Assembly: GCA_030040235.1 (NCBI GenBank)
Contig: JASHUC010000420.1
Span: forward strand, 1-5,101
Length of the DNA: 5,101 nucleotides
DNA from: Gammaproteobacteria bacterium
GTDB taxonomy: Bacteria > Pseudomonadota > Gammaproteobacteria > Steroidobacterales > Steroidobacteraceae
Direction: 5' to 3'
This document shows, one piece after another, positions 1-5,101 of this stretch (the first letter of the stretch is position 1; the number at the start of each line of letters is the position of its first letter). Below the pieces are notes generated by a model. That model worked only from the letters and a program-made list of their open reading frames with translations. It was not told the origin of the DNA and ran no database searches. Position numbers and translations under genes: made by a program.

Positions 1-1559
1 CATTGCTGCGCCGCCTTTGCGTCCTGTCCCGCAGCGAGCGAAAACCACAGCACGATGAGGCTGAAGGCCGCAACGATCCACATGCCGTTGAAGAAGCCGA
101 TGGTCCCCGTGCCCCCCATCGCGCCGGCCGGTCCGAAATAGCTGACGGCCCACATGCCAGCGAGGTAAGGAATCACCCACCAGGCTTGCCGCCATCCGAG
201 CCCGCGCGGCGATCGGCGACGCACCAGGAAATGCCAGGCGTGATACACGATGATGTAGGCGAACACCGCGCTGAACATCCATTTGGCGACGTCATAACCG
301 GTCCAATAGATGATCCAGTTCGAGGCGATGAATGCAATCGGCGCGACGATCCCGGCCGCGCGCAGGCGGAACGGTCGTGGCGCATTCGGCATGGCTTTGC
401 GCAGGTGCAGCAGAATCACCGGTCCGATGCTGTAAGAGAGTACGGTGATGAGGGACACGGCAGAGACCAGCTTCTGCCAGGAGGGGAAGGGGAAGAAGAA
501 CACCACCCCGACGATGTAGGTGACGACGAGCCCTACCCAGGGGACACCGTGGCGGTTGAGTCGGACCACGTGCGTGGGCGCATTGCCCATCTCGCCGGCG
601 GCCATGATGATGCGCGGGCTCGCAGTGACATAGATGAATGCGGTGCCGAGCGGCGAGACGATGGCATCGATGTAGAGCACGACCGCCCACCAAATGGCGC
701 CCACCGCTACGGCGATGGCGGCGAGCGGACCGAACATCCCGGTGAAGCGCAGGTGCTCCCATCCGCCGCTGATGTCGCGGGGATTGAGTGCCGTGATGAA
801 TGAGATCTGCAGACCGACGTAGATCAGCATGCCGATCACCACGGAGCTGATCAGTGCGATCGGCACGTAGCGGTTCGGGTTGCGCGTCTCCCCCGCGAGG
901 GCGATGGCCTGTTGAAAGCCTAGAAAGCTGAACACGATTCCGGCGGTGGCGACGGCGGTGAATATGCCACTCTTGGGCGTGCTCGCGGCATACGCCACCA
1001 AGTTGGACGGATGAAACGAGTACGCCATCAGAATGCCGATCGTGACGATAGGAATGACGAGCTTCCACCACGTGGCTGCGCTATTGATGGCCAGAACCCA
1101 CCGCACCGCCAGAAAATTGAGAGCCACGACTGCAGCGAGCATCAGCGCCGCCCACCCCATGCCGGGTCCGGTCATCAGGCCGGTGTGCGGGTCGATCAGG
1201 CCGGGGATGTAACTGTTGGCGTAGGTGAGCACGGCGCTGACCTCCACCGGAGGGACGGAAACGAACGAGAGAAACAGGATCCAGCTCCATATCTTGCCAA
1301 CCAGATCGCCGTGGCTCACGTGCGTCATGTGCACCATGGCGCCGGAGTTTGGAAACATGGTCGACAGCTCGGCAAAGACGAATGCCAGCAGGAGGATGGC
1401 AACCGCGCCGGTGATCCACGAGAGGATGCTCCACGGCCCGGCCTGCACGGCGGCATGCAGCGCACCGAACAGCCAGCCCGAGCCGATGATGCTGCCGAGA
1501 CTCGCGTAGAGGAGCCCGATGACCCCCGCATCGCGCCTGAGTTTCGCCGGACCTGCCAT
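1..1559 (-). CDS. APC-family amino acid permease, aspartate:proton symporter (YveA)-like; 3' end cut by window edge
   Basis: This is an inner-membrane secondary transporter, probably importing an amino acid with protons. The visible part is 519 codons and the last partial codon at the edge reads TG, so a TGA stop may lie one base outside. Family signs are the unwound first helix GSIIGSGWLFG (residues 22-32), the helix-6 region GFQQAIALAGETRNPNR (214-230) leading into VPIA, and the cytoplasmic segment with SPR (314-316) and HGVPW (337-341). I count about 12 core hydrophobic segments plus two more near 460-477 and 488-510. From memory it resembles Bacillus subtilis YveA in the first helix, in the IDAIVSP stretch (297-303) and in PFPSWQKLVS (357-366), and in length (about 520). 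Substrate is therefore a guess: acidic amino acid. The start is secure: an in-frame TAA directly precedes the ATG, and a G-run lies 7 bases upstream. It is the last visible gene of the minus-strand unit, 42 bases after zwf. Confidence 0.88.
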   Translation of the reverse strand, partial: MAGPAKLRRDAGVIGLLYASLGSIIGSGWLFGALHAAVQAGPWSILSWITGAVAILLLAFVFAELSTMFPNSGAMVHMTHVSHGDLVGKIWSWILFLSFVSVPPVEVSAVLTYANSYIPGLIDPHTGLMTGPGMGWAALMLAAVVALNFLAVRWVLAINSAATWWKLVIPIVTIGILMAYSFHPSNLVAYAASTPKSGIFTAVATAGIVFSFLGFQQAIALAGETRNPNRYVPIALISSVVIGMLIYVGLQISFITALNPRDISGGWEHLRFTGMFGPLAAIAVAVGAIWWAVVLYIDAIVSPLGTAFIYVTASPRIIMAAGEMGNAPTHVVRLNRHGVPWVGLVVTYIVGVVFFFPFPSWQKLVSAVSLITVLSYSIGPVILLHLRKAMPNAPRPFRLRAAGIVAPIAFIASNWIIYWTGYDVAKWMFSAVFAYIIVYHAWHFLVRRRSPRGLGWRQAWWVIPYLAGMWAVSYFGPAGAMGGTGTIGFFNGMWIVAAFSLIVLWFSLAAGQDAKAAQQ

Positions 1560-1566
1560 TTATTTA

Positions 1567-1572
1567 CCCCCC
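1567..1572 (-). promoter_or_regulatory. Ribosome binding site of the APC permease
   Basis: A run of six G on the minus strand lies 7 bases before the ATG at 1559, followed by an A/T-rich spacer (TAAATAA). It is not a classical AGGAGG but can pair with the pyrimidine-rich end of 16S rRNA. The in-frame TAA at 1560-1562 rules out a longer protein. Confidence 0.45.
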
Positions 1573-1601
1573 ACGTGCCTGCGCCCTCGCGGGCTCATGG
1601 C

Positions 1602-3065
1602 TCACGCCCCCAAGGTGTTCGGATCTCGCCACGCGCGCTCGAACGGCAGCCGCCAGGCGTGCGGGGCAATCAGCTGGTGAATGGCGTTCGGGCCCCAGGA
1701 GCCGGGGGCGTACGGGCGAACGGGGGGAGGCGTTTCGAGCAACGGCGTCGAGACCTCCCACAGCCGCTCGATGCCCTCGGCGGTGGTGAAGAGCGTGTGA
1801 TCGCCGCGCATGGCATCGAGGATCAACCGCTCGTAGGCTTCGAGCACGTCGCCCTCGAGTCCCGTATCGTGCATGGCGAACTGCAAGCTCAGCTTGTCGA
1901 GCCGCATCCCGGGGCCCGGGCGCTTGCCATAAAAGGAGAGTGACATCCGGGAGATATCCGCCAGGTCGAACGTCAGGTGATCGGGACCCTGGCCACTCAC
2001 GCCCGAGCCCTCGGGGAACATGCTCTTCGGAGGCTCCCGAAAGGCGATCGAGATGATCCGCTCGCCTTCGGCGAGCTGCTTGCCCGTGCGCAGATAGAAG
2101 GGCACTCCGGCCCAGCGCCAGTTGTCGATAAAGCATCTGAGTGCGATGAAGGTTTCCGTGTCCGACTCGGGCTTCACGCCCGCCTCGGCGCGATAACCGT
2201 TGTACTGACCGCGCACCACATCGCTCGGCTTGAGCGGCACGAGGCTGCGGAAGACCTTGTTCTTCTCCTCGCTGATGGAGGCGGACTCCAGTGCGGTCGG
2301 CGGCTCCATCGCCATGAAGGCGAGAATCTGGAACAGATGGGTCACCACCATGTCGCGAAAGGCTCCGGTCGCCTCATAGAACGCGGAGCGCTTCTCCAAT
2401 CCGATCTTCTCCGGAACGTCGATCTGCACGTGATCGATGAAGTTGCGGTTCCAGATCGGCTCGAACAGCCCATTGGCGAACCTGAAGGCGAGGATGTTGA
2501 GCACCGGCTCCTTGCCGAGGAAATGATCGATGCGGAAGATCCGCTCCTCGTCGAACACCTCGTGGAGCCTGCCGTTCAAGGTCACCGCGCTCTGCAGGTC
2601 GACCCCGAACGGTTTCTCCATGATGATGCGCGCACGCGCGACGAGATTCGCCTCACCCAGCATCTTGATCGCATCGAGCGCCGCATTCGGCGGCACGCAC
2701 AGATGATACAGACGGCGCGTCTCGGGTCCGAGCTCCCGCTCGGCTTTCTCGACGGCCGACTTGAGGGCAGCCGGACCCGCGGACAAGGGAACGTAGTCGA
2801 GGCACGGGCTGAAGGCGCTCCAGGAGCTTTCCGACACCGGACGCGTGGAGAACTGGTGCAGTGCCTCGGCCGCGAGCTCGCGAAAGCGATCGGGGCTCAA
2901 GTCATCCAGCGAGACCCCGACGATGCGGCTCCCGGGAATGAATCCCGCCGTCGCCAGATGGAACAGTCCGGGCAAGAGCTTGCGGCGCGCGAGATCACCC
3001 GTCGCGCCCACGAGCACGACTACTTGCGGAAAGCGGGGACCGACCCCGGGAGGAATCTTTGCCAC
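1602..3065 (-). CDS. zwf: Glucose-6-phosphate 1-dehydrogenase
   Basis: This cytosolic enzyme oxidises glucose-6-phosphate to 6-phosphogluconolactone with NADP(+), the entry step of the oxidative pentose phosphate and Entner-Doudoroff routes and a main source of NADPH. At 487 residues it is full length (family about 490). Seen in order: the nucleotide-binding loop GATGDLARRKLLP (20-32) after the first beta strand; EKPFG (150-154) with the conserved Lys151; the active-site signature RIDHFLGKEP (178-187) with Asp180, His181 and Lys185; the catalytic base His243 in GAFRDMVVTH, 62 residues after His181 as in the Leuconostoc enzyme; YLRTGK (324-329); and the C-terminal GSWGP (455-459). All key residues are present. 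The start is GTG at 3065; the first in-frame ATG is codon 135, far too late, and no start codon lies closely upstream in frame. The upstream hydrolase gene ends 22 bases before it, so the two are probably co-transcribed. No pgl, edd, gnd or hexR lies in view. Whether it prefers NADP or NAD cannot be read from sequence with confidence. Confidence 0.97.
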   Translation of the reverse strand: MAKIPPGVGPRFPQVVVLVGATGDLARRKLLPGLFHLATAGFIPGSRIVGVSLDDLSPDRFRELAAEALHQFSTRPVSESSWSAFSPCLDYVPLSAGPAALKSAVEKAERELGPETRRLYHLCVPPNAALDAIKMLGEANLVARARIIMEKPFGVDLQSAVTLNGRLHEVFDEERIFRIDHFLGKEPVLNILAFRFANGLFEPIWNRNFIDHVQIDVPEKIGLEKRSAFYEATGAFRDMVVTHLFQILAFMAMEPPTALESASISEEKNKVFRSLVPLKPSDVVRGQYNGYRAEAGVKPESDTETFIALRCFIDNWRWAGVPFYLRTGKQLAEGERIISIAFREPPKSMFPEGSGVSGQGPDHLTFDLADISRMSLSFYGKRPGPGMRLDKLSLQFAMHDTGLEGDVLEAYERLILDAMRGDHTLFTTAEGIERLWEVSTPLLETPPPVRPYAPGSWGPNAIHQLIAPHAWRLPFERAWRDPNTLGA

Positions 3066-3072
3066 GGTGTCT

Positions 3073-3078
3073 ACCTGC
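3073..3078 (-). promoter_or_regulatory. Weak Shine-Dalgarno of zwf
   Basis: On the minus strand, CAGGT lies about 8 bases before the GTG start of zwf, inside the 22-base gap after the hydrolase stop. Only AGG matches the consensus. Together with the GTG start this suggests modest initiation, perhaps helped by ribosomes finishing the upstream gene (inference). Confidence 0.35.
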
Positions 3079-3087
3079 CTGCAGCGC

Positions 3088-3957
3088 TCACGCGAGCGCC
3101 TCGTGGAACAGCGCCAGCATCTTGCTCCAGGCGATCTCCGCCTGCTCGTGGTTGTAGACGCGCGAGTCGATGGCGCACCAGCCGTGCTGCGCGGGGTACA
3201 CCGCGATATCGGCCTGCAGGTGGGCCTTGGCGAAGGCGGCGCGCAGTACGTTCTTGGCCTCGGGCTGACGCATGTCGTCGTTCTCGGCGATGCAGATCAG
3301 GTACCGCGCCTTCATCTTCGAAACGAGGAGGTGCGGACTGTCCGGCCCGTCGGTCACCAGATTGGCGCCGTGGAAGGAGGCGCCCGCTCCGATACGCTCG
3401 GGGAAGGTGGCTGCGGTGCGGAACGTGAAGGGGCCCCCCATGCAATAACCGGTGGTCGCCATCTTGCGTCTCTTGTGGACCGAGCGCTGATGGTCGAGCC
3501 ACGGAATGTAAGCTTTCGCGTCGGTCACGACCCTCTGAGGTGTGAGCGAGTTCATGAGGTCGAAGAGCTTCTGGCGCGTAGCGGCGTCGAATTCGGTGCC
3601 GTGAGATGTCGGCGCCTTCTGGGTGCGATAGAAGGGATTGACGACCAGCACCGAATAGCCCGACTCCGCGAGTCTCTTGCCCATTTGCTTGAAGGCCGGA
3701 CGCAGCCCGAAGATGTCCGGCCAGACCAGCACGCCCGGATGAGCGCCCATGGCGGGGTGCACGAAGTAGGCATCGGCGGTGCCGTCCGGGGTGTGAATCT
3801 CGACTTCGGCCTCCTCGACCTGCATCGCATTGGCGACCGGTGGCAAGAGCGACATCAACCCGGTGCCGACGGTCAACGCCCCGAACTGACGCCGCGACAG
3901 CGCCGCGGACTTCAGCTGGTACTTGATCGCATCATCCATCGAGTCGTTGTCGCACAT
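3088..3957 (-). CDS. Dienelactone hydrolase family protein with twin-arginine signal peptide
   Basis: This is an alpha/beta-hydrolase of 289 residues. The first 44 residues form a Tat signal: S21-R22-R23-Q24-F25-G26, a hydrophobic stretch (27-40) and a likely cleavage site after VANA (41-44), so the folded enzyme should act in the periplasm. The mature domain has the family pattern WPDIFGL (79-85), the nucleophile elbow GYCMGG (170-175) with Cys172, an acid in AENDDM (Asp227 or Asp228), and His258 in QHGW. This is the Cys-Asp-His triad of dienelactone hydrolase. Asp81 sits where the classical enzyme has Glu36. The C-terminal pattern HGW...YN...AEIAW (258-277) is also typical. The true substrate is unknown; the family name does not prove lactone hydrolysis, and carboxymethylenebutenolidase is only one option. 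The start is well supported: AGGAG lies 9 bases upstream and an in-frame TAG at 3970-3972 blocks extension. It is the first gene of the minus-strand unit, 22 bases before zwf and divergent from the peptide transporter. Confidence 0.93.
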   Translation of the reverse strand: MCDNDSMDDAIKYQLKSAALSRRQFGALTVGTGLMSLLPPVANAMQVEEAEVEIHTPDGTADAYFVHPAMGAHPGVLVWPDIFGLRPAFKQMGKRLAESGYSVLVVNPFYRTQKAPTSHGTEFDAATRQKLFDLMNSLTPQRVVTDAKAYIPWLDHQRSVHKRRKMATTGYCMGGPFTFRTAATFPERIGAGASFHGANLVTDGPDSPHLLVSKMKARYLICIAENDDMRQPEAKNVLRAAFAKAHLQADIAVYPAQHGWCAIDSRVYNHEQAEIAWSKMLALFHEALA

Positions 3958-3966
3958 CGCCGTGGT

Positions 3967-3971
3967 CTCCT
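3967..3971 (-). promoter_or_regulatory. Shine-Dalgarno of the dienelactone hydrolase gene
   Basis: AGGAG on the minus strand lies 9 bases before the ATG at 3957. It decides the start in favour of Met1 over Met7, and it is the strongest ribosome binding site in the window. Confidence 0.75.
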
Positions 3972-3977
3972 AACGAA

Positions 3978-4020
3978 CGACCGGTTCTACGTGCCGGCCA
4001 TGTTGTCATGAATCCGGTCG
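3978..4020. repeat. Inverted repeat in the divergent promoter region
   Basis: CGACCGG at 3978-3984 is the exact reverse complement of CCGGTCG at 4014-4020, with 29 bases between. The match extends inward if one base is skipped (CGACCGGTT against CGACCGGATT). The arms bracket the candidate -10 of the minus-strand unit. It could be a pair of operator half-sites or operators about four helical turns apart, but a 7-base GC-rich match can arise by chance. Confidence 0.3.
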
Positions 4021-4030
4021 GGGATGCCAA
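4002..4030 (-). promoter_or_regulatory. Candidate sigma-70-type promoter of the dlh-zwf-permease unit
   Basis: On the minus strand, TTGGCA (4030-4025, five of six matches to TTGACA) is followed after exactly 17 bases by GACAAC (4007-4002, three of six matches to TATAAT). This is the best -35/-10 pair I found by eye in the 104-base divergent gap. Transcription would begin near 3995, giving a leader of about 38 bases that contains the AGGAG site. The weak -10 suggests low or activator-dependent activity; the call is tentative. Confidence 0.27.
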
Positions 4031-4046
4031 CCCAGGGTGTGCCGCG

Positions 4047-4052
4047 TAAACT
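4047..4052 (+). promoter_or_regulatory. Candidate -10 element of the peptide transporter gene
   Basis: TAAACT matches four of six bases of TATAAT and ends 9 bases before the ATG at 4062, so transcription would begin at or a few bases before the start codon. I see no good -35 at the usual distance. The same bases hold the in-frame TAA that limits the upstream end of the reading frame. Confidence 0.2.
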
Positions 4053-4061
4053 GCCCCACTC

Positions 4062-5101
4062 ATGGACACGATCGCACCGGAGGCCCGAACGGCTACGCCC
4101 CCATCCCAGCGGCGCGCGTTCAGCACGATTTTCCTGATCGAGATGTGGGAGCGCTTCGGCTTCTACGGCATGCAGGTGCTGATGGTCACCTACATGATCA
4201 AGAAGCTGGGGTTCGAGGATACCCGGGCCAATCTCGTGTGGGGTGCGGCGGCCGCGCTCATCTACGCAACCCCGGCCGTCGGCGGGTGGATCGGCGACAA
4301 GCTCCTCGGCACGCGCCGCTCGCTTCTGACCGGGGCGGTGATGCTCGGCTGCGGATACGCGCTCCTTTGGATACCCTCCAACACGGCGTCGCTCCTGTAC
4401 GTGGGGCTGGGCGTGATCATCGTCGGCAACGGGCTCTTCAAGCCCAACTCCGGCAACATGGTGCGCAAGATCTACGAGGGGGACGACACGCGCATCGACA
4501 GCGCCTTCACCATCTACTACATGGCCGTGAACATCGGCTCGATGGTCTCCATGACCCTTACGCCGTGGATCCGCGACTTCATCGGCGAGCGCTACGGCGC
4601 CACCGCCGGCTGGCACATGGCTTTCGGTGTCTGCTCGGTCGGTCTCCTGGTCGGGCTCACCAACTACGCTTTCATGAGCCGCGCGCTCGCTGGGATCGGC
4701 TCACCGGCGGACGCCCGGCGCGCGCAGCCCCGGCGCGTCCTCGCCGTCGCCGCGGGGAGCCTCGCTCTCATCGCGATCTCGGTGCTCATCCTGCAGAGCG
4801 AGACCGTGGCGCGCGTGTGCGTCTACGCGGCGGCCGTGGCGATCCTCGGCATCTTCCTCTACCTCATTCGCAGCAGCCGTCCCGACGAGCGGGCCGGCCT
4901 CGCCGCCGCCCTGGTGCTCGTGCTGCAGACGATCTTCTTCTTCGTCTTCTACGAGCAGATACCCACCTCGCTCAACCTGTTCGCGCAGCGCAACGTCGAT
5001 CTCGATTTCAGCCTCTTCGGCTGGCACCTGTTCACCTGGATCCCCGAGCAATACCAGAACCTGAACTCCATCTGGATCGTCGTGCTGAGCCCGGTGCTCG
5101 T
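4062..5101 (+). CDS. POT/PTR2-family proton-dependent oligopeptide transporter; 3' end cut by window edge
   Basis: This inner-membrane major-facilitator protein imports di- and tripeptides with protons. The visible part is 346 codons of an expected 450-550 or so. Family signatures are clear: the helix-1 motif E27-x-x-E30-R31-F-G-F34-Y35-G; GGWIGDKLLGTRR (74-86) after helix 2; GNGLFKPNSGNMV (122-134) with the conserved Lys127; FTIYYMAVNIGS (149-160), the PTR2 signature; and EQIPTSLNLFAQRNV (298-312) with Glu298 in helix 7. Two extra hydrophobic segments at about 225-245 and 250-270 match the helix pair that bacterial members insert between helices 6 and 7. The motif has Phe34 where some members have the first of two tyrosines, a common variant. 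The start is fixed: an in-frame TAA lies at 4047-4049, ATG 4062 is the first start after it, and the next Met (28) is inside the essential motif. No Shine-Dalgarno precedes it. It may be dtpA/tppB-like, but I do not assign a symbol. It is divergent from the hydrolase gene. Confidence 0.95.
   Translation, partial: MDTIAPEARTATPPSQRRAFSTIFLIEMWERFGFYGMQVLMVTYMIKKLGFEDTRANLVWGAAAALIYATPAVGGWIGDKLLGTRRSLLTGAVMLGCGYALLWIPSNTASLLYVGLGVIIVGNGLFKPNSGNMVRKIYEGDDTRIDSAFTIYYMAVNIGSMVSMTLTPWIRDFIGERYGATAGWHMAFGVCSVGLLVGLTNYAFMSRALAGIGSPADARRAQPRRVLAVAAGSLALIAISVLILQSETVARVCVYAAAVAILGIFLYLIRSSRPDERAGLAAALVLVLQTIFFFVFYEQIPTSLNLFAQRNVDLDFSLFGWHLFTWIPEQYQNLNSIWIVVLSPVL

Noticed and set aside
3..803. Open frame of 266 codons on the plus strand with a very charged, His- and Asp-rich product
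   Set aside because: It is antisense to the transmembrane permease; a hydrophobic protein read on the opposite strand yields such charged composition. No motif is seen.
1560..1601. Possible rho-independent terminator between zwf and the permease
   Set aside because: The only stem is 4 base pairs and no T-tract follows on the minus strand, so I treat the genes as co-transcribed.
1011..1943. Open frame of 310 codons on the plus strand spanning the permease-zwf junction
   Set aside because: It crosses two well-supported minus-strand genes, and its product is low-complexity and motif-free.
1977..3428. Open frame of 483 codons on the plus strand, antisense to zwf and the hydrolase gene
   Set aside because: It is a shadow of the opposite-strand genes in GC-rich DNA. 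It is rich in Arg, Gly and Ala, contains no recognisable motif and ends in an arginine-rich low-complexity tail, while zwf shows every catalytic motif in the other strand.
2845..4011. Open frame of 388 codons on the plus strand, antisense to the hydrolase gene
   Set aside because: No family features; it overlaps the complete hydrolase with its signal, triad and ribosome binding site, and it runs through the divergent promoter region.
3987..4616. Open frame of 209 codons on the minus strand opposite the peptide transporter
   Set aside because: It is a shadow of the POT gene, whose family signatures are unambiguous on the plus strand. The charged His/Asp/Val-rich product is typical of antisense to membrane proteins.
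4701..5051. Open frame of 116 codons on the minus strand with an acidic product
   Set aside because: It is antisense to POT helices and has no independent support.

Overview
The window is GC-rich, tightly packed bacterial DNA with four protein genes, two of them cut by the window edges. It holds no RNA genes, mobile elements or CRISPR arrays that I can see. The high GC content, Gram-negative style twin-arginine signal and gene families suggest a proteobacterium. A gammaproteobacterium is my weak guess; no phylogenetic marker is present to settle it.

Layout. Three genes lie on the minus strand and read right to left: an exported dienelactone-hydrolase-family protein (3957 to 3088), glucose-6-phosphate dehydrogenase zwf (3065 to 1602), and an APC-family amino acid permease (1559 to beyond base 1). 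The gaps are 22 and 42 bases and contain no convincing terminator, so the three probably form one transcription unit. A 104-base divergent gap (3958-4061) separates them from a plus-strand POT/PTR2-family proton-coupled peptide transporter that starts at 4062 and runs off the right edge. No gene-free stretch exceeds 300 bases.

How the genes may work together. Two transporters, one for oligopeptides and one for amino acids (most like aspartate-type proton symporters), flank an enzyme that makes NADPH by oxidising glucose-6-phosphate and a periplasmic alpha/beta hydrolase. The usual zwf partners (pgl, edd, gnd, hexR) are absent from the window. A joint role in nutrient uptake with supply of reducing power is possible, but this is inference from gene order alone.

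The families are all well known, and I found no strong evidence for a novel system. The points most worth a second look are the unusual dlh-zwf-permease grouping, the Tat signal on the hydrolase, the peptide transporter start that has no Shine-Dalgarno and may be leaderless, and an inverted repeat in the divergent promoter region.
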